The notes below the pieces were generated by a model. It worked only from the letters and a program-made list of their open reading frames with translations, was not told where the DNA came from and did not search any database. A DNA stretch of 64,000 nt from Paracoccaceae bacterium (lineage in GTDB: Bacteria; Pseudomonadota; Alphaproteobacteria; Rhodobacterales; Rhodobacteraceae). Made by a program: the position numbers and the translations under genes. Below, piece by piece: positions 48,084-58,244 of this stretch. Numbering within the stretch: position 1 is the stretch's first letter; each line of letters opens with the position of its first letter. The stretch is from contig WRPH01000014.1 in the NCBI GenBank assembly GCA_009773375.1, forward strand, positions 34,043 through 98,042, in the 5' to 3' direction.

Positions 48084-49444
48084 AGCGCCTCACGCAGGCG
48101 GGCGATGGTGGTGCGGTAGCGCGCGATAATGCCGTCGCGCCCGGCATGGCGGCCATGGGAAACGATGTGACGGCCCGCCGACCAGACCTCTGTCACCATG
48201 CGGTCGTCGCCCGCGAAGATAAAGCTGTCGAGCAGCATATCGCCTTGCGACGCCGCAAGATCGGCGCCAGAGCAATCCAGCGCCATCAGATCGGCCCAAG
48301 CCCCTACCCGGATCGCGCCCGCGTCGCGCCCGCCTGCCAAAGCGCCACCCGCGCAGGCCTCCTCATACAGAACCCGCCCGGTAGACCGCCCCGGATCGGC
48401 CAGCATCGCCCGGCCCTTCCCCGCCAGCCGCTGCGAATATTCCAGCAACCGCAGTTCTTCGGAAAGGCTGATCCGCACATTGCTGTCAGAGCCCACGCCA
48501 AACCGCCCCCCCGCCGCACGAAAGCGCACGCCGTCGAAGATGCCATCGCCCAGATTGGCCTCGGTGATCGGGCACAGCCCGGCAATCGCACCTGATCGCG
48601 CCATCGCCTCGGTTTCGTCGGGCAGCATTTGCGTCGCATGGATCAGGCACCAGCGACCATTGATCGCGTGGTTTTCCAGCAGCCATTGCACCGGACGCCG
48701 GCCAGTCGCCGCCTGCACCTCGGCCACTTCCGCCATCTGTTCGGCAACATGGATGTGGAGCGGCGTTGCAGGCGACAGCCCAGCCGCCAGCACCAAACCT
48801 TCCGGCGAGGCCGCACGCAGCGAATGCGGTGCCACCCCCAGAACGGTATCGGGCGGCAGATCGGCCAGCGCCTTCGCCGCCCCCTGCCACAACCGCGCAA
48901 AGCGCTCTGGGTCATTGCCAAAGCGCAACTGCCCGGCGGTCAGCGCCCGACCATCACAGCCGCCGCGCTCATACAGCACCGGCAGATGCGTCAGGCCCAG
49001 GCCTGTTTCCGCCGCCGCCGCTGCGATCCGTGCCGACATCTCTGCCAGATCGGCATATTCCACCCCGCCCACGCCATGATGCAGATAGTGAAATTCGGCC
49101 ACCGCAGCATATCCCGCCTCGGCCATCTCCAACATCACCATCGCGGCAATCGCCTGCACATCTTCGGGCGTCAGCCGGTCAAGGAAGCGATACATCAGCG
49201 TCCGCCAGGTCCAGAAACTATCCTGCCCCTCGCCGCGCGCTTCGGTCATCCCCGCCATCGCGCGCTGAAATGCGTGGCTGTGCAGATTGACCATCGCAGG
49301 TAGCAGGCAATCGACACCGCTTTCCCCGGCCTGCTTCGGCACGCCCGGCGTCACAGCGCTAATCCGCCCCCCTGCCAGAGTCACCCGCACATCCCTTGCC
49401 CAGCCATCCGAAAGCAGCGCGGTCTTGGCGTGGATGATGGTCAT
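48080..49444 (-). CDS. hutF: formimidoylglutamate deiminase
   Basis: 454 aa amidohydrolase; deiminates N-formimidoyl-L-glutamate to N-formyl-L-glutamate plus ammonia (branch II of histidine degradation). Metal block NLHSHAFQRAMAG near residue 53, HIHVAEQMAEV, LIHATQMLP, GSDSNVRISLSEELRLLEY. AAGGAG six bases before ATG 49444. Its product needs a deformylase (HutG), which is not in this window. Confidence 0.93.
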   Translation of the reverse strand: MTIIHAKTALLSDGWARDVRVTLAGGRISAVTPGVPKQAGESGVDCLLPAMVNLHSHAFQRAMAGMTEARGEGQDSFWTWRTLMYRFLDRLTPEDVQAIAAMVMLEMAEAGYAAVAEFHYLHHGVGGVEYADLAEMSARIAAAAAETGLGLTHLPVLYERGGCDGRALTAGQLRFGNDPERFARLWQGAAKALADLPPDTVLGVAPHSLRAASPEGLVLAAGLSPATPLHIHVAEQMAEVAEVQAATGRRPVQWLLENHAINGRWCLIHATQMLPDETEAMARSGAIAGLCPITEANLGDGIFDGVRFRAAGGRFGVGSDSNVRISLSEELRLLEYSQRLAGKGRAMLADPGRSTGRVLYEEACAGGALAGGRDAGAIRVGAWADLMALDCSGADLAASQGDMLLDSFIFAGDDRMVTEVWSAGRHIVSHGRHAGRDGIIARYRTTIARLREAL

Positions 49445-49465
49445 TGAAGTCTCCTTGACGATCGC

Positions 49466-49504
49466 ATTATGTGCAGACATAATATCCTTAAATGCAGACA
49501 TAAG
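49466..49504. promoter_or_regulatory. two tandem candidate HutC operators
   Basis: ATTATGTGCAGACATAAT (49466-49483; perfect 7-bp arms) and CTTAAATGCAGACATAAG (49487-49504; weaker arms, same TGCAGACATAA core). Spacing is 21 bases, two helical turns. They fill the short gap between divergent hutF and hutI; the second ends 9 bases before the hutI ATG. Confidence 0.65.
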
Positions 49505-49513
49505 GCAAGCCAA

Positions 49514-50710
49514 ATGGCGATTCTTCTGACAGATGCAATGCTCGCGACGATGACGGACGGCTACGGGCTGATCAAAGACGGCGTGGTGGCAATGGATGAC
49601 CGGCTGCTGTGGGCCGGACCTGCCGCCGAATTGCCCGCCCATTATGCTGACCTGCCGCGCCACTCCACGCAAGGCCGCCTTGTCACCCCGGCGCTGATTG
49701 ACTGCCACAGCCACATCGTCTTTGGCGGCCATCGCGCCGCTGAATTTGAAATGCGGCTGAACGGGGCCAGCTACGAGGACGTCGCCCGCGCAGGTGGCGG
49801 CATCCTGTCTACCGTCACCGCGACCCGCGCGGCATCCGAGGCCGATCTGCTGGTGCAGGCCCTGGCGCGCGCGGATCAGATCATCGCGGGCGGGGCTGCG
49901 ACCATCGAGATCAAATCCGGCTATGGCCTGACCATCGAGGACGAGCTGAAAATGCTCCGTGTCGCCCGCGCCGTTGGCCGGGCACGCCCGGTGCATGTCG
50001 TCACCACGCATCTGGCCGCGCACGCGATCCCGCCCGAATACAAGGGCCGCGCCGACGCCTATATCGACGCGGTTGTGCTGCCGTCGTTGCGCGCCGCCCA
50101 TGCCGAAGGGCTGGTCGACGCGGTGGACGCGTTTTGTGAAGGCATCGCCTTCAGCCCGGCGCAGGTGGAGCGGATTTTTCTTGAAGCACAGAGCCTTGGT
50201 ATGCCGGTCAAACTGCACGCCGAACAGCTTTCCGATCTGAAAGGCGCGATTCTGGCAGCGCGCTTCAACGCCCTTTCCGCCGATCATCTGGAATATCTCG
50301 GCCCCGATGGCGTCGCCGCGATGGCCAAGGCAGGCTCTGTGGCGGTGATCCTGCCCGGCGCATTTTACACCTTGCGCGAAACCCAGATGCCGCCCATCGC
50401 CGCCCTGCGTGCCGCAGACGTGGCGATGGCGCTGGCGACCGATTGCAATCCCGGCTCGTCGCCGATTACCTCGCTGACGCTGACGATGAACATGGCCTGC
50501 ACCCTGTTCCGCATGACGCCGCTGGAGGCGCTGCAAGGCACCACAACCCACGCCGCCCGCGCCTTGGGCCTTGATGATCGCGGCCAGATCGCACCCGGCC
50601 TGCGTGCCGATCTGGCGATCTGGGATGCAACCCATCCTGCGGAACTTTCCTATCGCATCGGGGCGACGCCCCTTCACGCCCGTATCTTTGGAGGCCACCT
50701 TGACGCCTGA
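49514..50710 (+). CDS. hutI: imidazolonepropionase
   Basis: 398 aa from ATG 49514 (an upstream extension would run through the operators). Opens imidazolonepropionate to formimidoylglutamate. Metal motifs [10 protein letters not shown] near residue 73, [42 protein letters not shown]. The ribosome site is weak (GCAAGC). Its last codons overlap the hutH start. Confidence 0.94.
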   Translation: MAILLTDAMLATMTDGYGLIKDGVVAMDDRLLWAGPAAELPAHYADLPRHSTQGRLVTPALIDCHSHIVFGGHRAAEFEMRLNGASYEDVARAGGGILSTVTATRAASEADLLVQALARADQIIAGGAATIEIKSGYGLTIEDELKMLRVARAVGRARPVHVVTTHLAAHAIPPEYKGRADAYIDAVVLPSLRAAHAEGLVDAVDAFCEGIAFSPAQVERIFLEAQSLGMPVKLHAEQLSDLKGAILAARFNALSADHLEYLGPDGVAAMAKAGSVAVILPGAFYTLRETQMPPIAALRAADVAMALATDCNPGSSPITSLTLTMNMACTLFRMTPLEALQGTTTHAARALGLDDRGQIAPGLRADLAIWDATHPAELSYRIGATPLHARIFGGHLDA

Positions 50711-52235
50711 AGTCCTTACCCCCGCCGCCACCCCTTTGGCGCAGCTGGAGCGTATCTACCGCCAGGAACTGGCCTCGGTGCTGCACAGTTCTGCCCGCGC
50801 GGGGGTTGAAGCCGCCGCCGCCCAGATCGCTGCCGCTGCGGCTGGCGATACGGCAGTTTACGGCGTGAATACCGGATTTGGCAAACTCGCCAGCCTGAAG
50901 ATCGCCCCACAAGACACTGCAAAGCTTCAGCAAAACCTGATCCTGTCGCATTGCTGCGGTGTCGGCGATCCGATGCCGCGCGGCGTGGTCCGGCTGATGA
51001 TGACGCTGAAACTGCTGTCACTGGGGCGTGGAGCCTCGGGGGTGCGCTGGGAAATTATCGCGCTGATCGAAGGCATGCTGGCGCAGGGTGTTACGCCGGT
51101 GATCCCGGCGCAAGGCTCGGTCGGGGCCTCGGGTGATCTGGCCCCCCTCGCGCATATGACCGCCGCGATGATTGGTCATGGCGAGGCCGAATACCAAGGC
51201 AGTATTCTGCCGGGTGCCGAGGCTTTGGCCGCCGCTGGGCTTGCCCCGGTGGTGCTTGGCCCGAAGGAAGGGCTGGCACTGATCAACGGCACGCAGTTTT
51301 CCACCGCCTATGCGCTGGCGGGCCTGTTCGATGCGTGGCGTGCGGCGCAATCGGCATTGGTCACCTCGGCCCTGTCCACCGACGCCATCATGGGATCGAC
51401 CGCGCCGCTGCAACCTGAAATCCATGCCTTGCGCGGTCATGCGGGCCAGATCGAAGCCGCAGCGACCATGCGCGCCCTGCTGGATGGTTCAGTGATCCGC
51501 GAAAGCCACCGCGAAGGTGATACCCGCGTGCAAGACCCCTATTGCATCCGCTGCCAGCCGCAGGTGACGGGTGCCGCGATGGACGTGCTGCGCATGGCCG
51601 CAGGCACGCTGGAAATCGAGGCGAACGCCGCCACCGACAACCCCTTGGTGCTGACCGGCGCGGGCATGATCGTATCAGGCGGCAATTTCCACGCCGAGCC
51701 GGTGGGCTTTGCCGCCGACATGATCGCGCTGGCGATCTCTGAAATCGGCGCGATCGCACAGCGGCGCGTGGCCTTGATGGTGGACCCGGTGCTGTCCTTT
51801 GATCTGCCGGCTTTCCTGACCCCGCGCCCCGGCCTGAATTCGGGCCTGATGATCGCTGAAGTGACGACTGCCGCTTTGATGAGCGAGAACAAACACTTGG
51901 CGCATCCGACCGTGACCGATTCCACCCCGACTTCGGCCAATCAGGAAGATCACGTCTCTATGGCCGCCCATGGCGCGCGCCGCTTGGGGCGGATGAATGA
52001 AAACCTGAATGTCATCCTTGGCGTCGAAGCGATCTGCGCCGCGCAGGGTATTGATTTCCGTGCACCTTTGCTTACCTCGACGCCCTTGCAGGCGGTGGTC
52101 GCCCGGCTGCGGACCAAGGTGGAAACCATGGGCGATGATCGCTACATGGCCCCCGATCTGGCCGCCGCCGCCGCCATGATCGGCTCGGGTGCTCTTGCAG
52201 AGGCGGCGGGCATCGCCCTGCCGAGCCTGTCATGA
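50700..52235 (+). CDS. hutH: histidine ammonia-lyase
   Basis: 511 aa; deaminates histidine to urocanate. The MIO cofactor triad Ala143-Ser144-Gly145 lies in [14 protein letters not shown]; the TGFGKLA loop near Tyr54 and the [12 protein letters not shown] block are conserved. Start is TTG 50700, five bases after GGAGG and overlapping the hutI stop; no ATG fits the family N-terminus. The stop overlaps the CoA-transferase ATG. Confidence 0.94.
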   Translation: MTPEVLTPAATPLAQLERIYRQELASVLHSSARAGVEAAAAQIAAAAAGDTAVYGVNTGFGKLASLKIAPQDTAKLQQNLILSHCCGVGDPMPRGVVRLMMTLKLLSLGRGASGVRWEIIALIEGMLAQGVTPVIPAQGSVGASGDLAPLAHMTAAMIGHGEAEYQGSILPGAEALAAAGLAPVVLGPKEGLALINGTQFSTAYALAGLFDAWRAAQSALVTSALSTDAIMGSTAPLQPEIHALRGHAGQIEAAATMRALLDGSVIRESHREGDTRVQDPYCIRCQPQVTGAAMDVLRMAAGTLEIEANAATDNPLVLTGAGMIVSGGNFHAEPVGFAADMIALAISEIGAIAQRRVALMVDPVLSFDLPAFLTPRPGLNSGLMIAEVTTAALMSENKHLAHPTVTDSTPTSANQEDHVSMAAHGARRLGRMNENLNVILGVEAICAAQGIDFRAPLLTSTPLQAVVARLRTKVETMGDDRYMAPDLAAAAAMIGSGALAEAAGIALPSLS

Positions 52236-53374
52236 AACCACTCGCGGGCCTGCGCGTGCTGGATCTGACGCGGGTGATGGCGGGGCCGTTCTGCACCGCC
52301 TTGCTGGCCGATCTGGGCGCGGAAGTGATCAAGCTGGAGCCGCCACAGGGCGATGACTACCGCCATATCGGCCCGTTTGTGCAGGGCGAATCGGCGCTGT
52401 TCACCCTGATGAACCGCGGTAAAGAGTCGATCGTGCTGGATCTGAAAGACCCAAGCGCAGCCGCCACCGCCCGCGAGATCGCCCTGCACTGTGATGTCGT
52501 GGTAGAAAATTTCCGCCCCGGCGTCGCCAGCCGCCTTGGTCTGGGGCCAGAGCTGCGCAACGACAAGCCCAGCCTGATCTACGCTTCAATCTCCGGCTTT
52601 GGCCAATCCGGCCCCGCCGCGCACCTGCCCGCCTATGATCTGGTAGCGCAAGCGATGTCTGGCCTGATGGCGGCCACCGGAGAAGATGGCGCCGCGCCGC
52701 TGAAGGTTGGCGAAAGCTATGGCGACCTGATGGCCGGGCTTTATGCCTCCTGGGCCATTCTGGCGGCCCTGCACAAACGTACGACAACCGGTGAAGGCTC
52801 CACTCTCGACGTGGCGATGTTTGACGCGCTGTTTTCGCTGCTGCCGACCAGCCACGCCGTGCACTTCTACGCGCAAACCACACCCCAGCGCGTCGGCAAC
52901 CGCCATCCGCTGTCAACCCCCTTCGGCTGCTTTGCCACCGCCGATGGTCAAGCCGTGATCGCGGTGCTGGGGGATCGGCAGTGGCAAGCGCTGTGCAACC
53001 TGATCGGCCAGCCGCAAGCCGCAACCGACCCGCGCTATCTGACCGACGAGGCGCGCACAGCCCATGAACCATTGGTGAAAGCGATGATCGAAGACTGGTC
53101 GCACGTCCTGCCCACCGCGCAAGTGGTCGCGGCCCTTTCGGCAGCAGGTATTCCCACCGCCCCGATCCAAAGCCTTGAACAAGCGGCCAATTCCGACCAC
53201 GCCCGCGCCCGTGGTCTGGTGTCCGACCTGCCGCACGCAAATCTGGGCACCGCCAAAACCATCGGCCAGCCGGTGCGATTTGACGGCGTCAAACCCATCG
53301 CCGCCCGCTCTGCCCCAGCCTTGGGCGCAGACGGCCCCGCCATTCTTGCCCGATTGGGGATCGCCCATGGCTGA
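52232..53374 (+). CDS. family III (CaiB/BaiF) CoA-transferase inside hut operon
   Basis: 380 aa. N-terminal [32 protein letters not shown] and catalytic Asp165 ([15 protein letters not shown]) match formyl-CoA transferase/CaiB. Moves CoA between carboxylic acids. ATG overlaps the hutH stop (ATGA), and its stop overlaps the acyl-CoA dehydrogenase ATG by 8 bases, so both are translated with the hut genes. By position I infer an imidazole acid (imidazolepropionate/urocanate) as substrate; direct evidence is lacking. Confidence 0.9.
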   Translation: MKPLAGLRVLDLTRVMAGPFCTALLADLGAEVIKLEPPQGDDYRHIGPFVQGESALFTLMNRGKESIVLDLKDPSAAATAREIALHCDVVVENFRPGVASRLGLGPELRNDKPSLIYASISGFGQSGPAAHLPAYDLVAQAMSGLMAATGEDGAAPLKVGESYGDLMAGLYASWAILAALHKRTTTGEGSTLDVAMFDALFSLLPTSHAVHFYAQTTPQRVGNRHPLSTPFGCFATADGQAVIAVLGDRQWQALCNLIGQPQAATDPRYLTDEARTAHEPLVKAMIEDWSHVLPTAQVVAALSAAGIPTAPIQSLEQAANSDHARARGLVSDLPHANLGTAKTIGQPVRFDGVKPIAARSAPALGADGPAILARLGIAHG

Positions 53375-54506
53375 CCTGTTCCACATGCTGACCGACGAGG
53401 AACGCACCTTCCTCGACACACTGTCGCGCGTTTGCGCCAAAGACATCGCGCCGAAAGCCGCCGAGACTGACGAGACCGGCACATTCGTTCACGCACAACT
53501 GCGCAGTCTGGCACAAACCGGGCTGATGGGGGCGAACCTGCATGAACCCCACGGCGCCGGTATTTCCGCGCAAGCCCTTCTGAAAGCGGTAGAAATCGTC
53601 GCCGGGGCCTGTGGGTCCACCGTGTCGGCGCTGACCGCGCATTACCTTGCCACCGATAGCCTGGCCTTGGGCGGCACCGATGCTTTGCGCGCAAGATACC
53701 TGCCCGCCGCCGCCGAGGGCACACTTCTGGGCGCCTTCGCGTTGACCGAACCCAACGCCGGGTCCGACCCCGCCGACATGCGCACCCGCGCCAGCCGTGA
53801 AGGCGACGGCTATCGCATCAAGGGCCAGAAATGCTTCATTTCCAACGGCGGCGTTGCGGATTTTCTGATCGTTTATGCCGTGACCGACCCGGAGGCCGCG
53901 CATAAAGGCATCTCGGCTTTCGTGGTCGACAAGGCCACCCCCGGCTTGAAACCCGGTCGGGTGGAAAAGACCATGGGCCTAAAAGGCGGCCATGTGTGGG
54001 AGCTGGATTTCGACCTGTATGTGCCGTCGGAAAACCGCCTTGGCCCCGACGGCACTGGCTTTCGCACCGCCATGAAAGTGCTGGACAATGGCCGTCTGGA
54101 GGTTGCCGCCATGTGCATCGGCATCGCCCAGCAAGCGCTTGATCTGGCAGTGGATTGGGCGAAGACCCGGATCATCGGCGGCGAGGCTTTGGCCGCCCGC
54201 CAAGGCATCCGCTGGCAGTTGGCCGACATGGCCACCGATCTGCACGCAGCCCGGCTGATCGCACTGGAGGCCGCGCGGCAACGCCAGAACGGCGAACGCT
54301 TCAGCCAAGCCGCAAGCATGGCAAAGCTTTATGCGTCAGAAATGGCGCATCGCGTCACCGATGGCGCGCTGCAAATCCACGGCGGCTACGGCTTCACCCG
54401 CGACTTCCCGCTGGAACGCTTTGCCCGCGATGTCCGCATCATGCGGATTTACGAAGGCTCGTCTGAAATTCAACGCAACATCATCGCAGCCCACGTCCTG
54501 CACTGA
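53367..54506 (+). CDS. acyl-CoA dehydrogenase inside hut operon
   Basis: 379 aa FAD-dependent dehydrogenase. [34 protein letters not shown] and the C-terminal [18 protein letters not shown]...[15 protein letters not shown] with the catalytic Glu in YEG are all present. ATG 53367 is the natural start. It introduces or removes an alpha-beta double bond in an acyl-CoA; imidazolepropionyl-CoA to urocanyl-CoA would be the matching chemistry next to hutH and hutU. Confidence 0.92.
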   Translation: MADLFHMLTDEERTFLDTLSRVCAKDIAPKAAETDETGTFVHAQLRSLAQTGLMGANLHEPHGAGISAQALLKAVEIVAGACGSTVSALTAHYLATDSLALGGTDALRARYLPAAAEGTLLGAFALTEPNAGSDPADMRTRASREGDGYRIKGQKCFISNGGVADFLIVYAVTDPEAAHKGISAFVVDKATPGLKPGRVEKTMGLKGGHVWELDFDLYVPSENRLGPDGTGFRTAMKVLDNGRLEVAAMCIGIAQQALDLAVDWAKTRIIGGEALAARQGIRWQLADMATDLHAARLIALEAARQRQNGERFSQAASMAKLYASEMAHRVTDGALQIHGGYGFTRDFPLERFARDVRIMRIYEGSSEIQRNIIAAHVLH

Positions 54507-54513
54507 GGTCATC

Positions 54514-56208
54514 ATGACAAACCCAAGCAATCCCCGCCACAACATGCGCGACGTCTACCCCGCCACCGGCACCGAGATCACCGCGAAAAGCTGGATGACC
54601 GAGGCACCGATGCGGATGTTGATGAACAACCTGCATCCCGATGTCGCCGAAAACCCGCATGAACTGGTGGTTTACGGCGGTATCGGCCGCGCCGCGCGGA
54701 CGTGGGAGGATTTCGACAAGATCGTCGCCACGCTGAAAACCCTGAACGACGACGAAACCCTGCTGGTGCAATCGGGCAAGCCGGTGGGGGTGTTTCGTAC
54801 CCACAAGGATGCGCCGCGGGTGCTGATTGCCAACTCCAATCTGGTGCCGCATTGGGCGACGTGGGATCACTTCAACGAACTCGATAAGAAGGGTCTGGCG
54901 ATGTATGGCCAGATGACCGCCGGGTCGTGGATTTACATCGGCACGCAAGGCATCGTGCAGGGCACCTACGAGACCTTCGCCGAAGCTGGGCGGCAACATT
55001 ATGATGGCAACCTGACCGGCAAATGGATCCTGACCGGCGGTTTGGGCGGCATGGGTGGGGCGCAGCCTTTGGCGGCGGTGATGGCCGGAGCTTGCTGTCT
55101 GGCGGTGGAATGCGACGAGACGCGGATCGATTTCCGCATCCGCACCCGCTATGTGGACGCCAAGGCGAAAACGCTGGATGAGGCGCTGGCGCTGATTGAT
55201 CAGTGGACGGCGGCGGGTGAGGCGAAGTCGGTTGGCCTGCTGGGCAATGCGGCGGATGTGTTCCCCGAGCTGGTCAAGCGGATGAAGGCGGGCGGGCATC
55301 GGCCTGATATCGTCACCGACCAGACCTCGGCCCATGATCCCTTGCACGGCTATCTGCCGCAGGGCTGGAGCGTGGCGGAATGGCGGGCCAAGCAGGAAAG
55401 CGATCCGAAGGCGGTCGAGAAGGCCGCGCGCGCCTCGATGCGGACCCATGTGGCGGCGATGGTCGATTTCTGGAACGCCGGGGTTCCGACGCTGGATTAT
55501 GGCAACAATATCCGGCAGGTCGCGCTGGATGAGGGGCTGGAGAATGCCTTCGCCTTCCCCGGCTTTGTGCCCGCCTATATCCGGCCGCTGTTCTGCAAGG
55601 GGATCGGGCCGTTCCGTTGGGCGGCGTTGTCGGGTGATCCGGCAGATATTCATGCCACTGATGCGGCGATGAAGAAGCTGTTCCCGGACAACAAGCACCT
55701 GCACCGCTGGCTGGACATGGCGGCGGAGCGGATCGCGTTTCAGGGGCTGCCTGCCCGGATCTGCTGGATCGGGCTGGGAGAGCGGCACAAGGCGGGGCTG
55801 ATGTTCAACGAGATGGTGCGCTCGGGGGAGTTGAAGGCTCCGGTGGTGATCGGGCGCGATCATCTGGACTCGGGGTCCGTCGCCTCGCCGAACCGGGAAA
55901 CCGAGGCGATGAAGGATGGCTCGGATGCGGTTTCGGACTGGCCGCTGTTGAACGCGCTCTTGAATACGGCTTCGGGGGCGACCTGGGTTTCGCTGCATCA
56001 TGGCGGCGGGGTTGGCATGGGGTTCAGCCAGCATTCCGGCATGGTGATCTGTGCGGACGGCACGGATGATGCGGCGCGGCGGATCAATAATGTGCTGTGG
56101 AACGACCCGGCCACGGGCGTGATGCGGCACGCGGATGCGGGCTATGAGATTGCGATCCAGCACGCCAAGGACTGCAATCTGCGGCTGCCGGGGATCTTGG
56201 GCAACTGA
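54514..56208 (+). CDS. hutU: urocanate hydratase
   Basis: 564 aa, normal length. NAD-binding [18 protein letters not shown] near residue 178, [16 protein letters not shown] segment, and the C-terminal [39 protein letters not shown] block. Converts urocanate to imidazolonepropionate. ATG 54514 lies 7 bases after the acyl-CoA dehydrogenase stop. From about 55150 onward codons shift from C-ending to G-ending forms. Confidence 0.96.
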   Translation: MTNPSNPRHNMRDVYPATGTEITAKSWMTEAPMRMLMNNLHPDVAENPHELVVYGGIGRAARTWEDFDKIVATLKTLNDDETLLVQSGKPVGVFRTHKDAPRVLIANSNLVPHWATWDHFNELDKKGLAMYGQMTAGSWIYIGTQGIVQGTYETFAEAGRQHYDGNLTGKWILTGGLGGMGGAQPLAAVMAGACCLAVECDETRIDFRIRTRYVDAKAKTLDEALALIDQWTAAGEAKSVGLLGNAADVFPELVKRMKAGGHRPDIVTDQTSAHDPLHGYLPQGWSVAEWRAKQESDPKAVEKAARASMRTHVAAMVDFWNAGVPTLDYGNNIRQVALDEGLENAFAFPGFVPAYIRPLFCKGIGPFRWAALSGDPADIHATDAAMKKLFPDNKHLHRWLDMAAERIAFQGLPARICWIGLGERHKAGLMFNEMVRSGELKAPVVIGRDHLDSGSVASPNRETEAMKDGSDAVSDWPLLNALLNTASGATWVSLHHGGGVGMGFSQHSGMVICADGTDDAARRINNVLWNDPATGVMRHADAGYEIAIQHAKDCNLRLPGILGN

Positions 56209-56221
56209 AGCAAACGGGGGT

Positions 56222-56237
56222 GTCCGCATGTGGACAC
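56222..56237 (+). terminator. TGTCC-hairpin element copy 3
   Basis: GGGTGTCCGCATGTGGACACCC just after the hutU stop, followed by a tail (GGGTTATGATAGCCCG...) resembling copies 1 and 2. Likely end of the hut operon. Confidence 0.55.
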
Positions 56238-56324
56238 CCCTTCCCTTTATGTGATTTCAATGGGTTATGATAGCCCGTTTACGAGTTGTTCATCTTTTAG
56301 CACTCCAATCAGAAAGCTGACTTG

Positions 56325-56978
56325 ATGCACTACGCCCCCGGCAAAGACGCCTGCCCACTGCCCTATAGCCCGTTCAAGGCCTGCACTGTGCCGCGCCCGA
56401 TTGGCTGGATTTCCACCATCTCTAGCAAAGGTGTTGCCAATCTTGCCCCCTACAGCCAGTGGCAAAACCTGACCTTCGATCCGCCGATGGTGATGTTTGC
56501 CGCCAACCAATATGCCGACGGGCGGCGCAAGCATACGGTGATCAATGCCGAGGAAACCGGCTGGTTTGTCTGGAACATGTGCACCTTCGATCTGAAGGAC
56601 GCGATGAACATCACCGCGATGGAATGGCCGGACGGTGTGGACGAGTTCGAAAAGGCGGGTGTCACCAAGACCGCCTGCATCGACGCCCCCGGCCCGCGTG
56701 TGGCGGAAAGCCCGGCGCATTTTGAATGCCGGTATTTATCGACCCACCGGCTGCGCGGCAATTCCGGGCATGGCTGGGTTGATGTGGTTTACGGTCAGGT
56801 TGAACGCATTCACGTCAAGGATGAGGTGGTGACGCCGCAGGGCAAGCTGGATTATGCCGCGATCCGGCCGCTGGCCCGGATGGGGTATTACGACTATACC
56901 GCCGTGTCCGAGACGTTCGAGATGCGGATTCCGGGGGCAGTCGGGGCGGCGGCGGATGGGCTGGAGGGCAAGGCGTAA
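56325..56978 (+). CDS. flavin-reductase-like FMN-binding split-barrel protein
   Basis: 217 aa. PRPIGWISTISSKGVANLAPYSQWQNLTFDPPMVMFAAN is the FMN-binding signature of the DIM6/flavin reductase-like family. Members supply reduced flavin or act as oxidoreductases. No strong ribosome site; TTG 56322 is an alternative start. Separated from hutU by a terminator-like hairpin, so probably not part of that operon. Confidence 0.85.
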   Translation: MHYAPGKDACPLPYSPFKACTVPRPIGWISTISSKGVANLAPYSQWQNLTFDPPMVMFAANQYADGRRKHTVINAEETGWFVWNMCTFDLKDAMNITAMEWPDGVDEFEKAGVTKTACIDAPGPRVAESPAHFECRYLSTHRLRGNSGHGWVDVVYGQVERIHVKDEVVTPQGKLDYAAIRPLARMGYYDYTAVSETFEMRIPGAVGAAADGLEGKA

Positions 56979-57171
56979 ACCGAAAGAAAACGCTCCGGGG
57001 GAGCGTTTTCCGGTTCATTGTTCATAAGGCCGGAGGCCGTTGAACAAGGGGGTTTATGCCGCAAACGATCGTTGGAAAATCGGGGCGCGGCTGCCTGGGT
57101 AGGCGCGGAAACGCGCCTGCCAAAGGGCAGGCAGGCGCGACCCGATTTAACGCGTGTTAAATCGGGCAAAG
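56978..57171 (+). repeat. structured intergenic element, copy B
   Basis: About 194 bases, an inverted relative of 21524-21716. Contains AAAACGCTCC / GGAGCGTTTT (56987-57009), GGCGCGGAAACGCGCC-type and GCCTGCC / GGCAGGC palindromes, and CCCGATTTAAC / GTTAAATCGGG (57141-57166). Fills the gap between the convergent flavin-reductase-like and PHP genes. Confidence 0.8.
56987..57009. terminator. intrinsic terminator-like hairpin, bidirectional
   Basis: AAAACGCTCC-GGG-GGAGCGTTTT, 8 bases after the flavin-reductase-like stop; the same hairpin as 21685-21707. Confidence 0.7.
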
Positions 57172-57181
57172 ACCAATCAAT

Positions 57182-58144
57182 CTACCCCGCGACGCGCGGG
57201 TTTTTCGCCTGTGCCCCTTCCACCCAGATCGGGTTGGACCAAGCGCGCTTGCCTGCAGCGTCAATCACCGCAACGCGCAACCACGGCGAGTTGTTCAGAC
57301 GGGCCAGCGGCACTTCGGTGCGGGTCATCGACGCGCCATGCACGGCCTTGGCACCAGTGCCATGGCCCATCGCCACCACCGACACCACAGCAGAGCTTTC
57401 CACCACCACATGATCGCCCTCGATGCGGACATCGCGCAGTTCCGGGCCTTGGCTGGAATAGAAATGCCCGGCTTTCAGCGCGGCCAGCAGCGCCGCAGGC
57501 TCGTTGGCTTCGGATTTCACCATCACCCAGCCGCCGAAATGGTCGGGCTCGGAGAAATGCGCATCGTCGGTCGCGATCATGCTCAGACGGCGGCCTTCGG
57601 TCAGCAAAAGATCAGCAATGCCAAAGCCATCCGGGCGGTCGCAGCCGGTGTCACAGCCGGTGTTATAGACCTCGACCGCGTGGGCGGCGCTGATCGAGCG
57701 GGCATCGGCCAGCGTCAGCCCCGACCATTGTGGATGCGCAATCGCCACGAAAGCCCCTGCCGCCACCGCACGAGCGGCGATTTCCGGGCCGGTTTCCTGA
57801 TCTGCGACCGGCACGAAGGTCGGGGAGTTCGACGGCGCGAAATCGGCGGGCAGACCGACGGCCAGAATGTGCCACAGTTCGCCATTGGCCATCGCACCCG
57901 AATGCAATTCGGCACCCAGAATGGTGGTGAAACCGGCATCGCGCATCGGCACGGTATCGACGATCGGATAGCCGTAGCTGCCGACGAAGTGGTCGGTCAG
58001 CGCCAGAAAGTCATAGCCTTCAGCCTTGTAGCGACGGCAGACTTCCTCGGGCGGCAAAACACCGTCGGACCGGGTGGAATGGGTGTGCAGGTTGCCACGC
58101 CAGAAGCGGCCGGGGGCGGTGAAGGCGGGATCACGTTGGGTCAT
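57182..58144 (-). CDS. PHP-domain metal-dependent phosphoesterase
   Basis: 320 aa. Starts WRGNLHTHSTRSDGVLPPEEVCRRYKAEGYDFLALTDH, the classic PHP metal motif (HTHS...D, TDH), with later ILGAEL, AHPQW and TDDAHF blocks. Possibly a phosphatase or nuclease-like hydrolase; substrate unknown. C-terminal residues 230-320 form an extra beta-rich part. Divergent from the SqrR-like regulator. Confidence 0.87.
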   Translation of the reverse strand: MTQRDPAFTAPGRFWRGNLHTHSTRSDGVLPPEEVCRRYKAEGYDFLALTDHFVGSYGYPIVDTVPMRDAGFTTILGAELHSGAMANGELWHILAVGLPADFAPSNSPTFVPVADQETGPEIAARAVAAGAFVAIAHPQWSGLTLADARSISAAHAVEVYNTGCDTGCDRPDGFGIADLLLTEGRRLSMIATDDAHFSEPDHFGGWVMVKSEANEPAALLAALKAGHFYSSQGPELRDVRIEGDHVVVESSAVVSVVAMGHGTGAKAVHGASMTRTEVPLARLNNSPWLRVAVIDAAGKRAWSNPIWVEGAQAKNPRVAG

Positions 58145-58219
58145 GGGGGGCTCCGAAAGATTTGGCGCAGAGTAGCCGAGATAGCATCACAGTCCAGTGA
58201 CACCCCTCGCCCCGGCCAC

Positions 58220-58237
58220 ATATTCGTGATAGCAAAT
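58220..58237. promoter_or_regulatory. possible ArsR-type operator ATATTC-N6-GCAAAT
   Basis: Imperfect inverted repeat (4 of 6 pairs) in the 100-base gap between the PHP gene and the ArsR-family gene; a plausible site for the regulator. Confidence 0.3.
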
Positions 58238-58244
58238 CTGACAA

